64,000 nucleotides of DNA from Bradyrhizobium sp. S69 (GTDB taxonomy: Bacteria > Pseudomonadota > Alphaproteobacteria > Rhizobiales > Xanthobacteraceae): the NCBI RefSeq assembly GCF_009766005.1, contig NZ_LMUK01000038.1:427990-491989 (forward strand), written 5' to 3'. Shown piece after piece: positions 44,060 through 55,707 of the stretch (position 1 is its first letter; every line of letters starts with the position of its first letter). Under the pieces are notes generated by a model. That model was not told the DNA's origin and did no database searches. It saw nothing but the letters and a program-made list of their open reading frames with translations. The translations under genes and the position numbers were made by a program.

Positions 44060-45481
44060 TTACTTCGCCGGCGGCGTCGGCCAGGGCTTTTGCGGTCCGC
44101 GCAGGCCTTCGAACGCTTTTGCCATGCCGAGCACGCCGAGATCGTCGAAGCGGCGGCCGATGATCTGCACGCCGATCGGGAAGCCGCTGTCGTCGTAACC
44201 GCCGTTGATCGAGACGGCCGGATTCTCGGACATGTTCCACGGCACGGTGTAGCAGATGTGCTCGAACGGCTTGTCGGGATCGTTGAGCGGGCTGGCCGCT
44301 TCGGCGGCGAAATTCACCACCGGCGATACCGGTGAAATCACATAGTCGAGTTCGGCGAACAGTTTTGCCGCGGCGGTCCGGATCGCCATGGTGGCGTTGA
44401 AGCCCCTGATGACGTCGACGCCGGACAGTTTGGCGCCGGCTTTCGCCCAATCATGGATGTAGGGCAGCGTCTTGCCGCGCTCATCCGGCGTCAGCTTCGA
44501 CAGATCGTCCCACATCCGCGCCCGCCAGAAATTGTCGAGCCCGTCGAGCATCTCGCGCGTCAGGATGCCGTCGACTTCGGTGACGACGGCGCCGGCGGCC
44601 TCGAAGGCCTTGGCGGCCTTCACGGCAACGCCGCGGACTGCCTGTTCCAGCGGCTGGCCGACGCCGAGGTCGAGCATCAGGCCGATGCGCAGCTTGCGCG
44701 GCGACTTCTCCAGCGTCTTCCAGTGGACGCTGTCGGGCGGCAGGCTCATGCCATCGCGACGATCCGGCCGCGACAGCACGCTCATCATCAGGGCGGCGTC
44801 ATCGACGGTGCGGGTCATCGGTCCGGCGACGCGGCCGACGTAAGGCGGATCGATCGGAACGCGCCCCAGGCTCGGCTTCAGCGCGACAAGGCCGCACCAG
44901 CAGGCGGGCAGCCGCACCGAACCGCCGATGTCGGTGCCAAGATGCAGCGGGCCATAGCCGGCAGCGCCCGCCGCACCCGCGCCGGAGCTGGAACCGCCAG
45001 GATTTTTGGCGACGTTCCAGGGATTGCGGGTGAGGGGGTGAAAGCTCGACAGGCCTGACGACAGCATGCCGTAGTCCGGCATTGTGGTTTTGGAGAAGAT
45101 CACCGCACCGGCCTCGCGCAGCCGCGCCGCCGGCGGCGCATCCACCGTCGCCGGCACCAGCTTGACCGAGGCCGCCCCGAGCGGCACCGGCAGGCCCTTG
45201 GTGGCGATGTTGTCCTTGATGGTGACGGGCACGCCGTCGAGCGTGCCGTTCGGCTCGCCATTCTGCCAGCGGTCGGTCGAGGCCTTGGCGACCGCGCGCG
45301 CGCCGTCGGGATCGAAGGCATACAGCGCCTTGATGTGCGGCTCCCACGCCGCGACATGCGCCAGCACGTCCTCCAGCACTTCGGATGGCGTAAACTGCTT
45401 GGCTCGATAGCCGGCGATCAGGTCGACGGCGCTGAGCTCGTTCAGCGGTGTGACGGTTTCCTGAGGTTCTGGCTTATGCAT
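44060..45481 (-). CDS. Amidase signature family protein (second)
   Basis: A 473-residue amidase. The triad elements are the Lys of VPVTIKDNIATKG, the cis-Ser of NPGGSSSGAGAAG and the nucleophile Ser of GTDIGGSVRLPA. C-terminal [16 protein letters not shown] is typical. It overlaps the end of the upstream M20 gene by 8 bases, so it is cotranscribed with M20 and M81 peptidase genes; together they suggest stepwise cleavage of amide-bonded substrates. About 36% of the protein length separates it in sequence feel from the amidase at 18336, so they are not a recent duplication. Confidence 0.9.
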   Translation of the reverse strand: MHKPEPQETVTPLNELSAVDLIAGYRAKQFTPSEVLEDVLAHVAAWEPHIKALYAFDPDGARAVAKASTDRWQNGEPNGTLDGVPVTIKDNIATKGLPVPLGAASVKLVPATVDAPPAARLREAGAVIFSKTTMPDYGMLSSGLSSFHPLTRNPWNVAKNPGGSSSGAGAAGAAGYGPLHLGTDIGGSVRLPACWCGLVALKPSLGRVPIDPPYVGRVAGPMTRTVDDAALMMSVLSRPDRRDGMSLPPDSVHWKTLEKSPRKLRIGLMLDLGVGQPLEQAVRGVAVKAAKAFEAAGAVVTEVDGILTREMLDGLDNFWRARMWDDLSKLTPDERGKTLPYIHDWAKAGAKLSGVDVIRGFNATMAIRTAAAKLFAELDYVISPVSPVVNFAAEAASPLNDPDKPFEHICYTVPWNMSENPAVSINGGYDDSGFPIGVQIIGRRFDDLGVLGMAKAFEGLRGPQKPWPTPPAK

Positions 45482-46646
45482 GGGCGGCCACCGGCAAACG
45501 TTTTTCGATAATGCGGGCGAACATGCTGGCGCCGACCGGCAGAATCCCGTCGTCGAGCACGTAACCCGGATTGTGTACCGGCACCGAGCCTTCATGGCCG
45601 ACCCAGAAATAGGCGCCGGGCACGGCGTGCAGCATGTCGGCGAAATCCTCGCTGCCCATCTTCGGCCTGGTCCGGGTGATGACCTTGGCGGGCTCCACGA
45701 CCGTACGTGCGACGTCGGCGACGACATCCGAATATTCCGGCGCGTTGACGAGGACGCTGAAGATGTCGCGGATATCGACATTGATCTCGACCTGGAACGC
45801 CGCCGCGATGCCGGCTGAGATCGCCCGCATCCGCTCGCGGATCAGGGCCCGGACCTCGTCGGAAAAGGCGCGGACGGTGCCGCATAACTTGGCGTCGCCG
45901 GGAATGACGTTGTAGGCGGAGCCTGAATGGATCTGCGTGATCGACAGCACCGCGGCCTGCGTCGGCTCGACGTTGCGGCTGACGATGGTCTGCAACGCCT
46001 GTCCGAGCGTCATCGCGATCACTACCGCGTCCTTGGAACGCTCGGGCATCGCGCCATGCGCGCCATAGCCCTGGATCGTGATGTCGAAGAAATCCGCACC
46101 CGCCATCGCCGGCCCCGGCAGGATGGCAATTTCGCCGTGGTTCAGGTCGGGCGCGTTGTGCAGCCCGTAGATTTCATCGCAGGGAAATTTATCGAACAAC
46201 CCGTCCTTGATCATGGCGCGCGCGCCGCCGAGGCCTTCTTCGGCGGGCTGGAAGATGAAATGCACGGTGCCGTCGAAATTTTTGGTCTCGGCGAGGTAGC
46301 GCGCGGTGCCGAGCAGCATGGTGGTATGGCCGTCATGGCCGCAGCCGTGGAAACGGCCGGGAATCGTCGAGCGCCATTTCAGGTTGGTGTTCTCTTCCAT
46401 CGGCAGCGCGTCCATGTCGGCGCGCAGGCCGATGCGCCGGCCGCCCGCGCCCTTGCCCTTGAGCACGCCGACCACGCCGGTGCCGCCGAGGCCGCGATGC
46501 ACCTCGATGCCCCATTGCGTCAGCTTGTCGGCAACGATGCCGGAGGTGCGGACTTCCTCAAAGCCGATCTCGGGATGGGCATGCAGATCCCTGCGGATCG
46601 CGGTGAGTTCGTCGGCAAAGCCTTCGATACGGTCGATATTGGGCAT
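45474..46646 (-). CDS. M20 family amidohydrolase/aminoacylase (hippurate hydrolase-like)
   Basis: A 390-residue M20D metallopeptidase. Motifs are LHAHPEIGFEE, LRADMDALPMEE, FHGCGHDGHTTMLLG (metal His/Cys), FQPAEEGLGGA (catalytic Glu pair), and GYGAHGAMPER in the dimerisation domain, with MGSEDFADML late. These enzymes remove acyl groups from N-acyl amino acids or split IAA-amino-acid type conjugates. It lies 5 bases after the M81 gene and overlaps the amidase gene, so the three form one operon. Confidence 0.92.
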   Translation of the reverse strand: MPNIDRIEGFADELTAIRRDLHAHPEIGFEEVRTSGIVADKLTQWGIEVHRGLGGTGVVGVLKGKGAGGRRIGLRADMDALPMEENTNLKWRSTIPGRFHGCGHDGHTTMLLGTARYLAETKNFDGTVHFIFQPAEEGLGGARAMIKDGLFDKFPCDEIYGLHNAPDLNHGEIAILPGPAMAGADFFDITIQGYGAHGAMPERSKDAVVIAMTLGQALQTIVSRNVEPTQAAVLSITQIHSGSAYNVIPGDAKLCGTVRAFSDEVRALIRERMRAISAGIAAAFQVEINVDIRDIFSVLVNAPEYSDVVADVARTVVEPAKVITRTRPKMGSEDFADMLHAVPGAYFWVGHEGSVPVHNPGYVLDDGILPVGASMFARIIEKRLPVAAHA

Positions 46647-46651
46647 GTCTG

Positions 46652-48184
46652 TTATCCGATGGAAGGGGAGGGTGAACGCGAATTCTCAGGACTAAACTCC
46701 GGACCGTTCGGTTTGATCCGGATGCCCGGTCGCAACCGGGTCCATGGCAGCGTCGCGGTGTCGGCGGGCATCGCGCCGGGCGCGGCGCAGATCAAGAGCT
46801 GTGCTGCGATCGGCTCGAAATCGGCGCGGAAATGCACCGAGCTCTTGTTGACCAGGATCGATTTTTCCGTCGGCTCGATCCCGACATAGCGGTACATCGA
46901 TTGATCGGCGAGCTGCGCCTTGTGCGAACTGACGACCACCCTGATATCGCCGATCCGCAGCGCCGCCGACGGTCCCATGTCCATGTCGCGGCCGCCGAAA
47001 TAGGGGCCGGGTGCGACAAACTTTCCGTCGGATAGTTTCTCGACGATAAAATTTTCCTGGTAGGGCGCGTCCCCCGGGATGCCCGATTTGCCGCCGAGCG
47101 ACAGCGCCACCGTGGCGCCGATTCCCGCCTGATGCGCGGCCTTCGCCGATGCGGGATCGTAGATCACGCCGATCGCGGCGTTGACGGCGCTGTTGCGCAC
47201 CAGTGCGCGCAGCATGCCGGTGGTGTCGGAATCGCCGCCGGCGCCGGGATTGTCCTGGGTGTCGGCAATCACGATCGGCTTGTTCGCGGTCTTTGCCAGC
47301 TCCATCGCATGGCGAACGCCATCATCGGGCGAATAGATCCGGCCGTCGAAATCGTCTTCATGGCCGACGATGATGTTTGCGATCGCATCGGCCGCGGCGT
47401 CGGCGTCGGCCTGCGTCTTGCCATAGGCGAACACGCTCGGCCCGCAATCGGGAAAATCCGCCGCCGGGAAACCGGGCGCAAAGGACAAGGTCGGCACCGC
47501 GTCACTCTCCAGGCCTGCGAGCTTCTGGTAGATGCCCTTGGTGGGCTGGTCGTTGGTGCACTGCCAACTGATCGCAATCAGGAACGGCAATTGCCGGAAC
47601 GCTTTTGCGAATTTCTGTTTGGAGCCGAGCAGCAGCGCCAGATGTTTGGCCGACGCACGGCCGGTGTCGGCCATGTCGACATGCGGATAGGTGCGATAGG
47701 CGATCAGCGCGTCGGCGTGTTCGACCATCGCGGGCGTCACATTGGCATGGAGGTCGAGGCTGACCACCAGCGGCAGATCCTTGCCGATCACCTGGCGCAC
47801 GCGGGCCAGAATTTCGCCTTCGCCGTCGTCGAAATGTTCCGTCACCATCGCGCCATGCAGGTCGAGATAGACGGCATCGAGCGGACCGGCTGCCCGGATG
47901 CCGTCGAGCATCACCTTTACGATACGCTCAAAGGCGTCCTTTGTTACATGGGCGGACGGACTGGCGCCGCACGAGATGGTCGGCACCAGTTCCCAGCCAT
48001 TGGCTTCGGCGGCTTCGACGAAACCCGCCAATCCGACATTGATGTGGCGCATGGTTTTCAGCACGTCGGCGCCGATCGCCATCGCCGGCCAGCCACCGCC
48101 ATGCACGAAATCATCATAGGTCGCCTTGGTCGGCGCAAAGGTGTTGGTTTCGTGCAGGAAGCCGCCAACGGCGATACGGGTCAT
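46652..48184 (-). CDS. M81 family metallopeptidase (MlrC-like)
   Basis: A 510-residue protein of the M81/DUF1485 family named after MlrC, the enzyme that finishes degradation of linearised microcystin in sphingomonads. Visible motifs are VGGFLHETNTFAPTKATYDDF, YLDLHGAMVTEHFDDGEGE, VVSLDLHANVTPAM, YRTYPHVDMADTG and DTQDNPGAGGDSDTTGMLRAL. The ATG at 48184 gives the usual MTRIAVGGFLHET start. The real substrate here is unknown; many bacteria with this gene do not meet microcystin. First gene of the amidase operon. Confidence 0.9.
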   Translation of the reverse strand: MTRIAVGGFLHETNTFAPTKATYDDFVHGGGWPAMAIGADVLKTMRHINVGLAGFVEAAEANGWELVPTISCGASPSAHVTKDAFERIVKVMLDGIRAAGPLDAVYLDLHGAMVTEHFDDGEGEILARVRQVIGKDLPLVVSLDLHANVTPAMVEHADALIAYRTYPHVDMADTGRASAKHLALLLGSKQKFAKAFRQLPFLIAISWQCTNDQPTKGIYQKLAGLESDAVPTLSFAPGFPAADFPDCGPSVFAYGKTQADADAAADAIANIIVGHEDDFDGRIYSPDDGVRHAMELAKTANKPIVIADTQDNPGAGGDSDTTGMLRALVRNSAVNAAIGVIYDPASAKAAHQAGIGATVALSLGGKSGIPGDAPYQENFIVEKLSDGKFVAPGPYFGGRDMDMGPSAALRIGDIRVVVSSHKAQLADQSMYRYVGIEPTEKSILVNKSSVHFRADFEPIAAQLLICAAPGAMPADTATLPWTRLRPGIRIKPNGPEFSPENSRSPSPSIG

Positions 48185-48345
48185 CAATAGGGTCTCGGTC
48201 AATTAATCGTGGCCCCGACGTTAGCCACGCCGCCAAGCCGAGCGCAAGCGACGAAGCAATCCGCTTCCGCATGGCCTCGAACCATTTTCGGATTGCTGCG
48301 CCGGTCGCATCGCAATGCAGTGCGGCAAGCAGGCCTCATCTCAGC

Positions 48346-48484
48346 CGTCATCCCCGGGATGAACGCAATTGCGTTCACCCGTGAGGTGCGCGCCATCTTC
48401 GGCGCGCCTCGAAGGATGGTGTTCAGCGCAGTGCGTGCGGCCATCCTTCGAGGCGCGCAAGAAAGAGCGCGCACCTCAGGATGA
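48346..48484. repeat. Intergenic palindromic repeat, family B copy 4
   Basis: It opens CGTCATCCCCGGGATGAACGCAATTGCG, then has CTCGAAGGATGGTG, GCCATCCTTCGAGGC and ends GCGCACCTCAGGATGAG. The GAACGCAATTGCGTTC module is shared with the 7791 copy. It sits between the M81 gene and the ABC genes. Confidence 0.8.
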
Positions 48485-48509
48485 GGTCCGAGATAGCTTC
48501 ACGGGCCTC

Positions 48510-50176
<1,667 letters not shown>

Positions 50177-50180
<4 letters not shown>

Positions 50181-51067
50181 TTGCCGCCCTCGCGTTTTTT
50201 CATGCGGGGATCGAGCGCGTCGCGCGCGGCATCGCCGATCAGATTGATGCTGAGGATCGCCAGCGACAGCATCAGGCCGGGCCAGAAGATCAGCGACGGC
50301 TTGAGCTGGAAGTAGACGCGGCCTTCCGCCATCATGTTGCCCCAGGTCGGCGTCTCCGGATTGATGCCGGCCCCCAGGAACGACAGGATTGCCTCGGTGA
50401 GAATGGCCGAGGCGCAGACATAGGTGCCTTGCACGATCAAGGGCGCAATCGTGTTCGGCATCAGATGCCGCCACATGATTTTCGGCAGGCTGGAGCCGAC
50501 CGAGATCGCGGCTTCCACATAGGGCTCCTCGCGCGCCGACAGCACCACCGAGCGCACCAGCCGCGCCACCCGCGGAACCTCGGGAATGGTGATGGCGATG
50601 AGGACGGTCGCAATGCTGGCGCCCGACAGCGAAACCACGGCGACCGCGAGCAGCACGCTCGGGATCGCCATCAGCCCGTCCATGATGCGCATCAGCACCG
50701 CGTCGACCCATTTGAAGAAACCGGACACCAGCCCGATCAGCAGGCCAACACCGATCGAGATCAGCGCGGAGCCGAGCCCGATCAGTAGCGAGACCCGTCC
50801 GCCGTAAAGGATGCGCGACAGCACGTCGCGCCCATAGGCGTCGGTTCCGAGCCAAAACTGCGCGCTAGACGGCTTCAATCGTTGCGCCGGCACCAGCAGT
50901 AGCGGGTCGTGCGGCGAGATCAGCGGCGCCACGATCGCGGAGGCAACGATCAATCCGAGACAGATCGTGGCCACGGCAATAATCGGTGTTTCCGTCAGGA
51001 AGCCGAACCGCGGCCGCAGCGGCGTGGTGATCGGGATTGACGGTTCGGGGAGGGTTTCGATCGCCAT
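50177..51067 (-). CDS. Dipeptide-type ABC transporter permease (DppC-like)
   Basis: A 296-residue inner-membrane permease. After an N-terminal tail there is one span (IAVATICLGLIVASAIVAPLI), the OppC-type PHDPL loop and HxLGTDAYGRDVLSRILYGGRVSLLIG-like sequence (WLGTDAYGRDVLSRI), further spans, and the EAA coupling loop YVEAAISVGSSLPKIMWRHLMPNTIAPLIV. It pairs with the permease at 51080 and the fused ATPase. Confidence 0.93.
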
Positions 51068-51079
51068 CGATATCTGACC

Positions 51080-52021
51080 TCAGTACCGGATACGGGGATC
51101 GAGCAGGGTGTAGGCAACGTCGATCAGGAGATTGACCGCGACATAGATGCCGGAGGTCAAGAGGATCATCGCCTGGATGATCGGGTAATCGCGCGCCAGC
51201 ACAGCATCGACGGTGAGGCGTCCGATCCCCGGCAGGTTGAACACGCTTTCGGTGACGACGACACCGGAGATCAATAGCGCAAAACCGCTGCCGATCACGG
51301 TAATGACGGGGACCGCGGCGTTGCGCAACGCGTGGCGCAACAGCACGCCGGACTCGGCGATGCCCTTGGCGCGCGCGGTGCGTACGTAATCCTCGCCGAG
51401 CACGTCCAGCACCGCGGCGCGGGTCATGCGCGCGATCAGGGCGACATAAATGAACGACAGTGTGATGGTCGGCAGGATGATGCGCTGAAGGAACGGCCAA
51501 AATCCCTTCGAAATGCTTTGAAAGCCTTGCACCGGCAGCCAGCGCAGGTCGATGGCGAACAACTGGATCAGCACATAGCCGATCACGAACACCGGAACCG
51601 AGAAGCCGAGCACCGACAATCCCATCACGAAACGGTCGATCCAGGTGCCATGCTTCCACGCCGCGATCACGCCGAGCGGCACCGCGACCACGATCGAAAG
51701 GACCATCGTCGACAGCGCAATGCTGATCGACGGCTCGACGCGCTGGCTGATCATTTGCAAGACCGGCACATTGGAAATCAGCGACACCCCGAGATCGCCG
51801 TGCAGCAGCTTGCCGATCCAGGTGACGAATTGGAGGTAGAGCGGTTCGTTCAATCCGAGCGAGGTGCGGATGCGCTCGAGTTGCTCGGGCGTCGCATTGT
51901 CGCCGGCCAGGATCGCGGCGGGATCGCCCGGCGTGAGCCGCAGCAATAGAAATACGAACAGCGCCACCACCCCCATCACGGGAACAGCGGCCAGCACGCG
52001 ACGAAGCAGATATCCGAGCAT
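51080..52021 (-). CDS. Dipeptide-type ABC transporter permease (DppB-like)
   Basis: A 313-residue permease with the DppB opening MLGYLLRRVLAAVPVMGVVALFVFLLLRLTPGDPA. Six spans are expected, and the EAA loop is DYVRTARAKGIAESGVLLRHALRNAAVPVITVIG. It ends YTLLDPRIRY, the usual permease C-terminus. It is 12 bases upstream of the DppC-like gene. The binding protein that would feed it is encoded divergently at 53714. Confidence 0.93.
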   Translation of the reverse strand: MLGYLLRRVLAAVPVMGVVALFVFLLLRLTPGDPAAILAGDNATPEQLERIRTSLGLNEPLYLQFVTWIGKLLHGDLGVSLISNVPVLQMISQRVEPSISIALSTMVLSIVVAVPLGVIAAWKHGTWIDRFVMGLSVLGFSVPVFVIGYVLIQLFAIDLRWLPVQGFQSISKGFWPFLQRIILPTITLSFIYVALIARMTRAAVLDVLGEDYVRTARAKGIAESGVLLRHALRNAAVPVITVIGSGFALLISGVVVTESVFNLPGIGRLTVDAVLARDYPIIQAMILLTSGIYVAVNLLIDVAYTLLDPRIRY

Positions 52022-52138
52022 CTTTGTCCTGTCACAATTCGCGAACCGGTCGGCCGGTCCGCGTCAACGTTTGTACCACCAGCAGGATATCAGGTCAGCA
52101 AATCCCGTGCCATCGGGCTGAATTCAGGCCGTAGCAGC

Positions 52139-52251
52139 CGTCATCCTGAGGTGCGCGCACTTTCTTGCGCGCCTCGAAGGATGGCCGCAAGCACGATGCT
52201 GAACACCATCCTTCGAGGCGCGTCGAAGACGACGCGCACCTCAGGATGACG
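52139..52251. repeat. Intergenic palindromic repeat, family B copy 5
   Basis: CGTCATCCTGAGGTGCGCGC...CTCGAAGGATGGCC at the left and CCATCCTTCGAGGCGCG...GCGCACCTCAGGATGACG at the right. It lies between the M20 peptidase gene and the DppB-like gene, both leftward, so it may separate them transcriptionally. Confidence 0.85.
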
Positions 52252-52291
52252 TCCAAGATAGCTTTACACACTCTCGGGATGAGACTTTTTC

Positions 52292-53422
52292 CTACTCCAA
52301 CGTCGCCAAAAGCCCCGCCATCAGCCGGCCGCGCTCGGCGAGGCTCTCGACTTCGATGTGTTCGTTGAGCGTATGGGCGTCGGCGCCGCGGACGCCGAGA
52401 CCATCGAGGGTTGGAATTCCCATCGCGCCGGTGAAATTGCCGTCGGAGCCACCGCCGGCGCTGGCATGGGGAAGCTCGGCGCCCAGTTGTCTGGCGAGGC
52501 CACGGGCCTTTTCATACAGCGCCATGGTTCCAGCGTCGGGTTCCCACACCGGCCGGGTGACGCCGCGCGTGACCTTGAACGTCACATCGTTGGCGGTGCC
52601 GGACAATGCGAGCATCCGCTCGACGCCACGATCGAGATCGGCCTGGCGCTTGGCCATGCTGAGCGCTTCGCCGCTGCAGGTGGTGGCGACGCAATTGACC
52701 CATTGGCCGCCATGCACGATGCCGACCGAGAAGGTGCAGTCGTCCGAGGTCATGGCATCGATCGCGATGATCTGGCGCGCCATTTCGCGGATCGCCGAAC
52801 GGCCGGAAGAAAGCGTGGCGCCGGCATGGCTCGGCTTGCCGACAGCCTCCAGGTTAAATCGCGCAATCGCGTAGCGGCCGGTGACGACGCCGTTGTTCGA
52901 TCGGCCGGGCTCGGGCACCAGCACATATTTGTTACGCGCGGCTTCGGCCTCGATGATGTCGCGGGTCGAGGGCGTGCCGACTTCCTCATCCGGCGTGAAC
53001 AATACGGTGATCGGCAGCGGCGTCGTGAAGGCGGCGCGCGCCAATTGCCGGATCGCTTCCAGCGACAGGTAGTTGCCGCCCTTCATGTCGTAGATGCCGG
53101 GACCAAAGCATTTGTTGCCCTCGCGGCGCCACGGCAGTTTTGCCAGCGTGCCGACCGGATGCACGGTGTCGAGATGTCCCGCGATCAGGATACCCGGCTC
53201 GCCCTGCTTCGGATGCGGAAAGCGCGCGCGGACGCAACCGCCAAAACCCTGCCGTCCGGCGATGCGTTCGATCGTGGCGCCCATCACCGCCATGTCGCGG
53301 GCGGCGAGATCCAGCATGCGATTCACCGCCGCGGTGTCCCAAGTCGGGCTTTCGCATTCTACCCAGCCGCGCAGGCCCTGCAGCATGGCTTCGGTATCGA
53401 ACGGAAGGTTGGCAGGGTTCAT
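52292..53422 (-). CDS. M20 family metallopeptidase (carboxypeptidase G2-like)
   Basis: A 376-residue M20A-type peptidase. Metal and catalytic motifs are ILIAGHLDTVHPVGT, FGPGIYDMKGGNYLS and LFTPDEEVGTPSTRD, then NVTSAGGGSDGNF-like sequence late (ASAGGGSDGNFTGA). The dimerisation domain sits between. CPG2-like enzymes cut C-terminal Glu or other residues from small peptides or conjugates. It is upstream of the permease genes on the same strand and divergent from the binding-protein gene. The ATG at 53422 follows GAGAG. Confidence 0.92.
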   Translation of the reverse strand: MNPANLPFDTEAMLQGLRGWVECESPTWDTAAVNRMLDLAARDMAVMGATIERIAGRQGFGGCVRARFPHPKQGEPGILIAGHLDTVHPVGTLAKLPWRREGNKCFGPGIYDMKGGNYLSLEAIRQLARAAFTTPLPITVLFTPDEEVGTPSTRDIIEAEAARNKYVLVPEPGRSNNGVVTGRYAIARFNLEAVGKPSHAGATLSSGRSAIREMARQIIAIDAMTSDDCTFSVGIVHGGQWVNCVATTCSGEALSMAKRQADLDRGVERMLALSGTANDVTFKVTRGVTRPVWEPDAGTMALYEKARGLARQLGAELPHASAGGGSDGNFTGAMGIPTLDGLGVRGADAHTLNEHIEVESLAERGRLMAGLLATLE

Positions 53423-53713
53423 GACATGTCTCTCGTTTTTCGAATGGGATGTTTCTTGCCGGTGCGACGATGCGATACTCACGAGACGGATCGGCGATCG
53501 ACTTGTAAAGTGAAACCTCGGCCGGGTGTCAACGTGCATTCGCCGCATGGCAATCGCCCAAAACCGGATTGACGCGCGGCGGGCTTGATGTAAGGCTCGT
53601 TTGCGCACGTCTTGAATGTCCAGTTTTTACAGCGCGTTAGTGCGCCTAAATAACGGACCTCATGCTTAAACTATGATCGGCGTTTGACCAGTTTCACGTC
53701 AGGAGAGATTCGA

Positions 53714-55315
53714 ATGTCCCACATCTCGCGTTGGAAGCGTTCCACGATAGCATCGGCTATCGCACTCGCTGCGGCGCTGGCGTCACCGATGCCGACATGG
53801 GCCGCCGGCAAGACCATCACCGCGGTGATGCATTCCGATTTGCGTTTCCTCGATCCGATCATCACCACCGCCTATATCCAGCGCGACTATGGATACATGG
53901 TGTACGACACGCTGCTGGCGATGGACTCCAATTTCAAGATCCAGCCGCAGATGGCGGAGTACAAGGTTTCCGACGATAAGCTGACCTACACCTTTACCTT
54001 GCGCGACGGCCTGAAATGGCATGATGGCGCGCCGGTGACGGCGGAAGACTGCGTGGCGTCGCTGAACCGCTGGTCCAAGCGCGACAATATGGGCCAGAAG
54101 CTGGCGCAGTACACCGCCAGCCTGGAGGCGACCGACGCCAAGACCATCACGCTGAAATTGAAGGAGCCCTACGGCCTGGTGCTGGAGTCGATCGGCAAGC
54201 CGTCGTCGGTGGTGCCGTTCATGATGCCGAAGCGCGTCGCGGAAACGCCGGCGGACAAGCCGATCACCGAGCAGATCGGATCCGGCCCGTTCAAATTCGT
54301 CAAAGAGGAATTCCAGCCGGGCGTGAAGGCCGTGTTCGTCAAGAACACGGACTACGTGCCGCGCAAGGAAGCGCCGAGTTGGACCTCCGGCGGCAAGGTC
54401 GTGAAGGTCGATCGCGTCGAATGGGTGACGATGCCCGATGCGCAGACCGCGATGAATGCGTTGCAATCCGGCGATATCGATTTCATGGAGAACCCGTCAT
54501 TCGATCTGCTGCCGGTATTGGCGGCCAATCCGGATTTGAAGATCGAGGTGCTGAACAAGCTCGGCTTCCAGACCCTCGGCCGGATGAACTTCCTTCACAA
54601 GCCGTTCGATAACGTCAAGGTGCGCCGTGCCGCGTTCCTGGCGATGAACCAGAAGAACGTGCTGGATGCGCTGGTCGGCAACCCCGAATATTACAAGATC
54701 TGCGGCGCGGTTTTCGTCTGCGGTACGCCGCTTGCCTCCGATGTCGGCGCGCAATCGCTGATCAAGGGTGACGGCATGGCGGAAGCGAAAAAGCTGTTGG
54801 CCGAATCCGGCTATGACGGCACGCCGGTGGTGGTGATGGCCCCTGGCGACGTCGTCACGCTGAAGGCGCAGCCGGTGGTCGCGGCCCAGGCGCTGCGCGA
54901 TGCCGGCTTCAAGGTGGATTTGCAGGCCACCGACTGGCAGACCGTGGTGTCGCGGCGCGCCAGCCAGAAGCCGGACAGCGAAGGCGGCTGGGACATGTTC
55001 TTCACCAACTGGGTCGGCGCCGACGTGGTCAATCCGGTGGTCAACGCCTCCGTCAGCGGACGCGGCCTGAACGGCGGCTGGTTCGGCTGGGCCGATGATC
55101 CGAAGCTGGAGCAGATGCGGGACGCCTTCGCGCGGGCGACTTCGCCCGACGAGCAGAAAAAGATCGCGACCGACATTCAGAAGGAAGTCTACGATCAGGT
55201 GATCTACATCCCGCTCGGGCAATATCTGGCGCCGGTGGTGTGGCGCAAATCGCTCACTGGTGTGCTCGACGGCCCCGCAACGCCGATCTTCTGGAATATC
55301 GACAAGTCGGAATAG
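53714..55315 (+). CDS. ABC transporter peptide-binding protein (DppA/OppA-like, SBP_bac_5)
   Basis: A 533-residue periplasmic binding protein. The signal peptide is SRWKRSTIASAIALAAALASPMPTWA, cut before AGKT. SBP_bac_5 features are LRFLDPIITTAYI, MAEYKVSDDKLTYTFTLRDGLKWHDGAPVTAEDC and RRAAFLAMNQKNVLDAL, with YIPLGQYLAPVVWRK near the end. AGGAGAG precedes the ATG. It is transcribed away from the M20 gene and permeases and should capture small peptides for the DppBC/DF-type transporter next to it. A terminator follows. Confidence 0.93.
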   Translation: MSHISRWKRSTIASAIALAAALASPMPTWAAGKTITAVMHSDLRFLDPIITTAYIQRDYGYMVYDTLLAMDSNFKIQPQMAEYKVSDDKLTYTFTLRDGLKWHDGAPVTAEDCVASLNRWSKRDNMGQKLAQYTASLEATDAKTITLKLKEPYGLVLESIGKPSSVVPFMMPKRVAETPADKPITEQIGSGPFKFVKEEFQPGVKAVFVKNTDYVPRKEAPSWTSGGKVVKVDRVEWVTMPDAQTAMNALQSGDIDFMENPSFDLLPVLAANPDLKIEVLNKLGFQTLGRMNFLHKPFDNVKVRRAAFLAMNQKNVLDALVGNPEYYKICGAVFVCGTPLASDVGAQSLIKGDGMAEAKKLLAESGYDGTPVVVMAPGDVVTLKAQPVVAAQALRDAGFKVDLQATDWQTVVSRRASQKPDSEGGWDMFFTNWVGADVVNPVVNASVSGRGLNGGWFGWADDPKLEQMRDAFARATSPDEQKKIATDIQKEVYDQVIYIPLGQYLAPVVWRKSLTGVLDGPATPIFWNIDKSE

Positions 55316-55317
55316 GC

Positions 55318-55411
55318 ATAGCGTTTTCGAGCGAAGTGGATTCCGGTTCGCGTCAAGAAAACGCGTCAAAAAAACGAGAGCCCGGTTCTGATGCAATCAG
55401 AACCGAATAGG
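55318..55411. repeat. Intergenic repeat family E copy 2
   Basis: It contains AGCGTTTTCGAGCGAAGTGG...CGGTTCGCGTCAAGAAAACGCGTC, then GAGCCCGGTTCTGATGC-ATCAGAACC...GGCTC. This is the reverse orientation of 4570-4671. It starts three bases after the binding-protein gene. Confidence 0.75.
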
Positions 55412-55429
55412 CTCGCATCAACTGCGTAG

Positions 55430-55462
55430 ACGCGACGGAGGTTGATCTTCCGTCGCGTTTTT
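55430..55462 (+). terminator. Rho-independent terminator after peptide-binding protein gene
   Basis: ACGCGACGGA 55430-55439 pairs perfectly with TCCGTCGCGT 55449-55458 (10 bp), followed by a T-run to 55462. Confidence 0.8.
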
Positions 55463-55472
55463 GTATTCAGCG

Positions 55473-55631
55473 TCAGCAGTCGTTGCTGCGCACGGTTTCC
55501 AGCCCGTCATTTGCGACCGGCGGGCGGCTCCGCGGCGACGGCCGCGCCGACGAACGCAAATCTTTGGGCGTCTGGCGCGCGGTTACGCCCTGATCCGAAT
55601 GAGTTTCAGCCGCGATGTTGGTCTGGGCCAT
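55473..55631 (-). CDS. Possible small protein (52 aa)
   Basis: A 52-codon frame starting MAQTNIAAETHSDQGV with GGAG about nine bases upstream. The middle is Arg/Ser/Pro-rich (RSSARPSPRSRPP). No homologous family is recognised. Composition and the modest ribosome site make it uncertain; it fills an otherwise empty gap between a terminator and the hydrolase gene. Confidence 0.3.
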   Translation of the reverse strand: MAQTNIAAETHSDQGVTARQTPKDLRSSARPSPRSRPPVANDGLETVRSNDC

Positions 55632-55707
55632 AGCGTCTTACTCCATTTGCTGCAGGACAACATTTTGCAGCGCGTGAAGTTCCGGGCGTTGACGCCGATA
55701 TCCCTCG

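Noticed and set aside
47132..48190. 352-aa frame opposite the M81 peptidase gene
   Set aside because: Antisense shadow of a well-supported gene.
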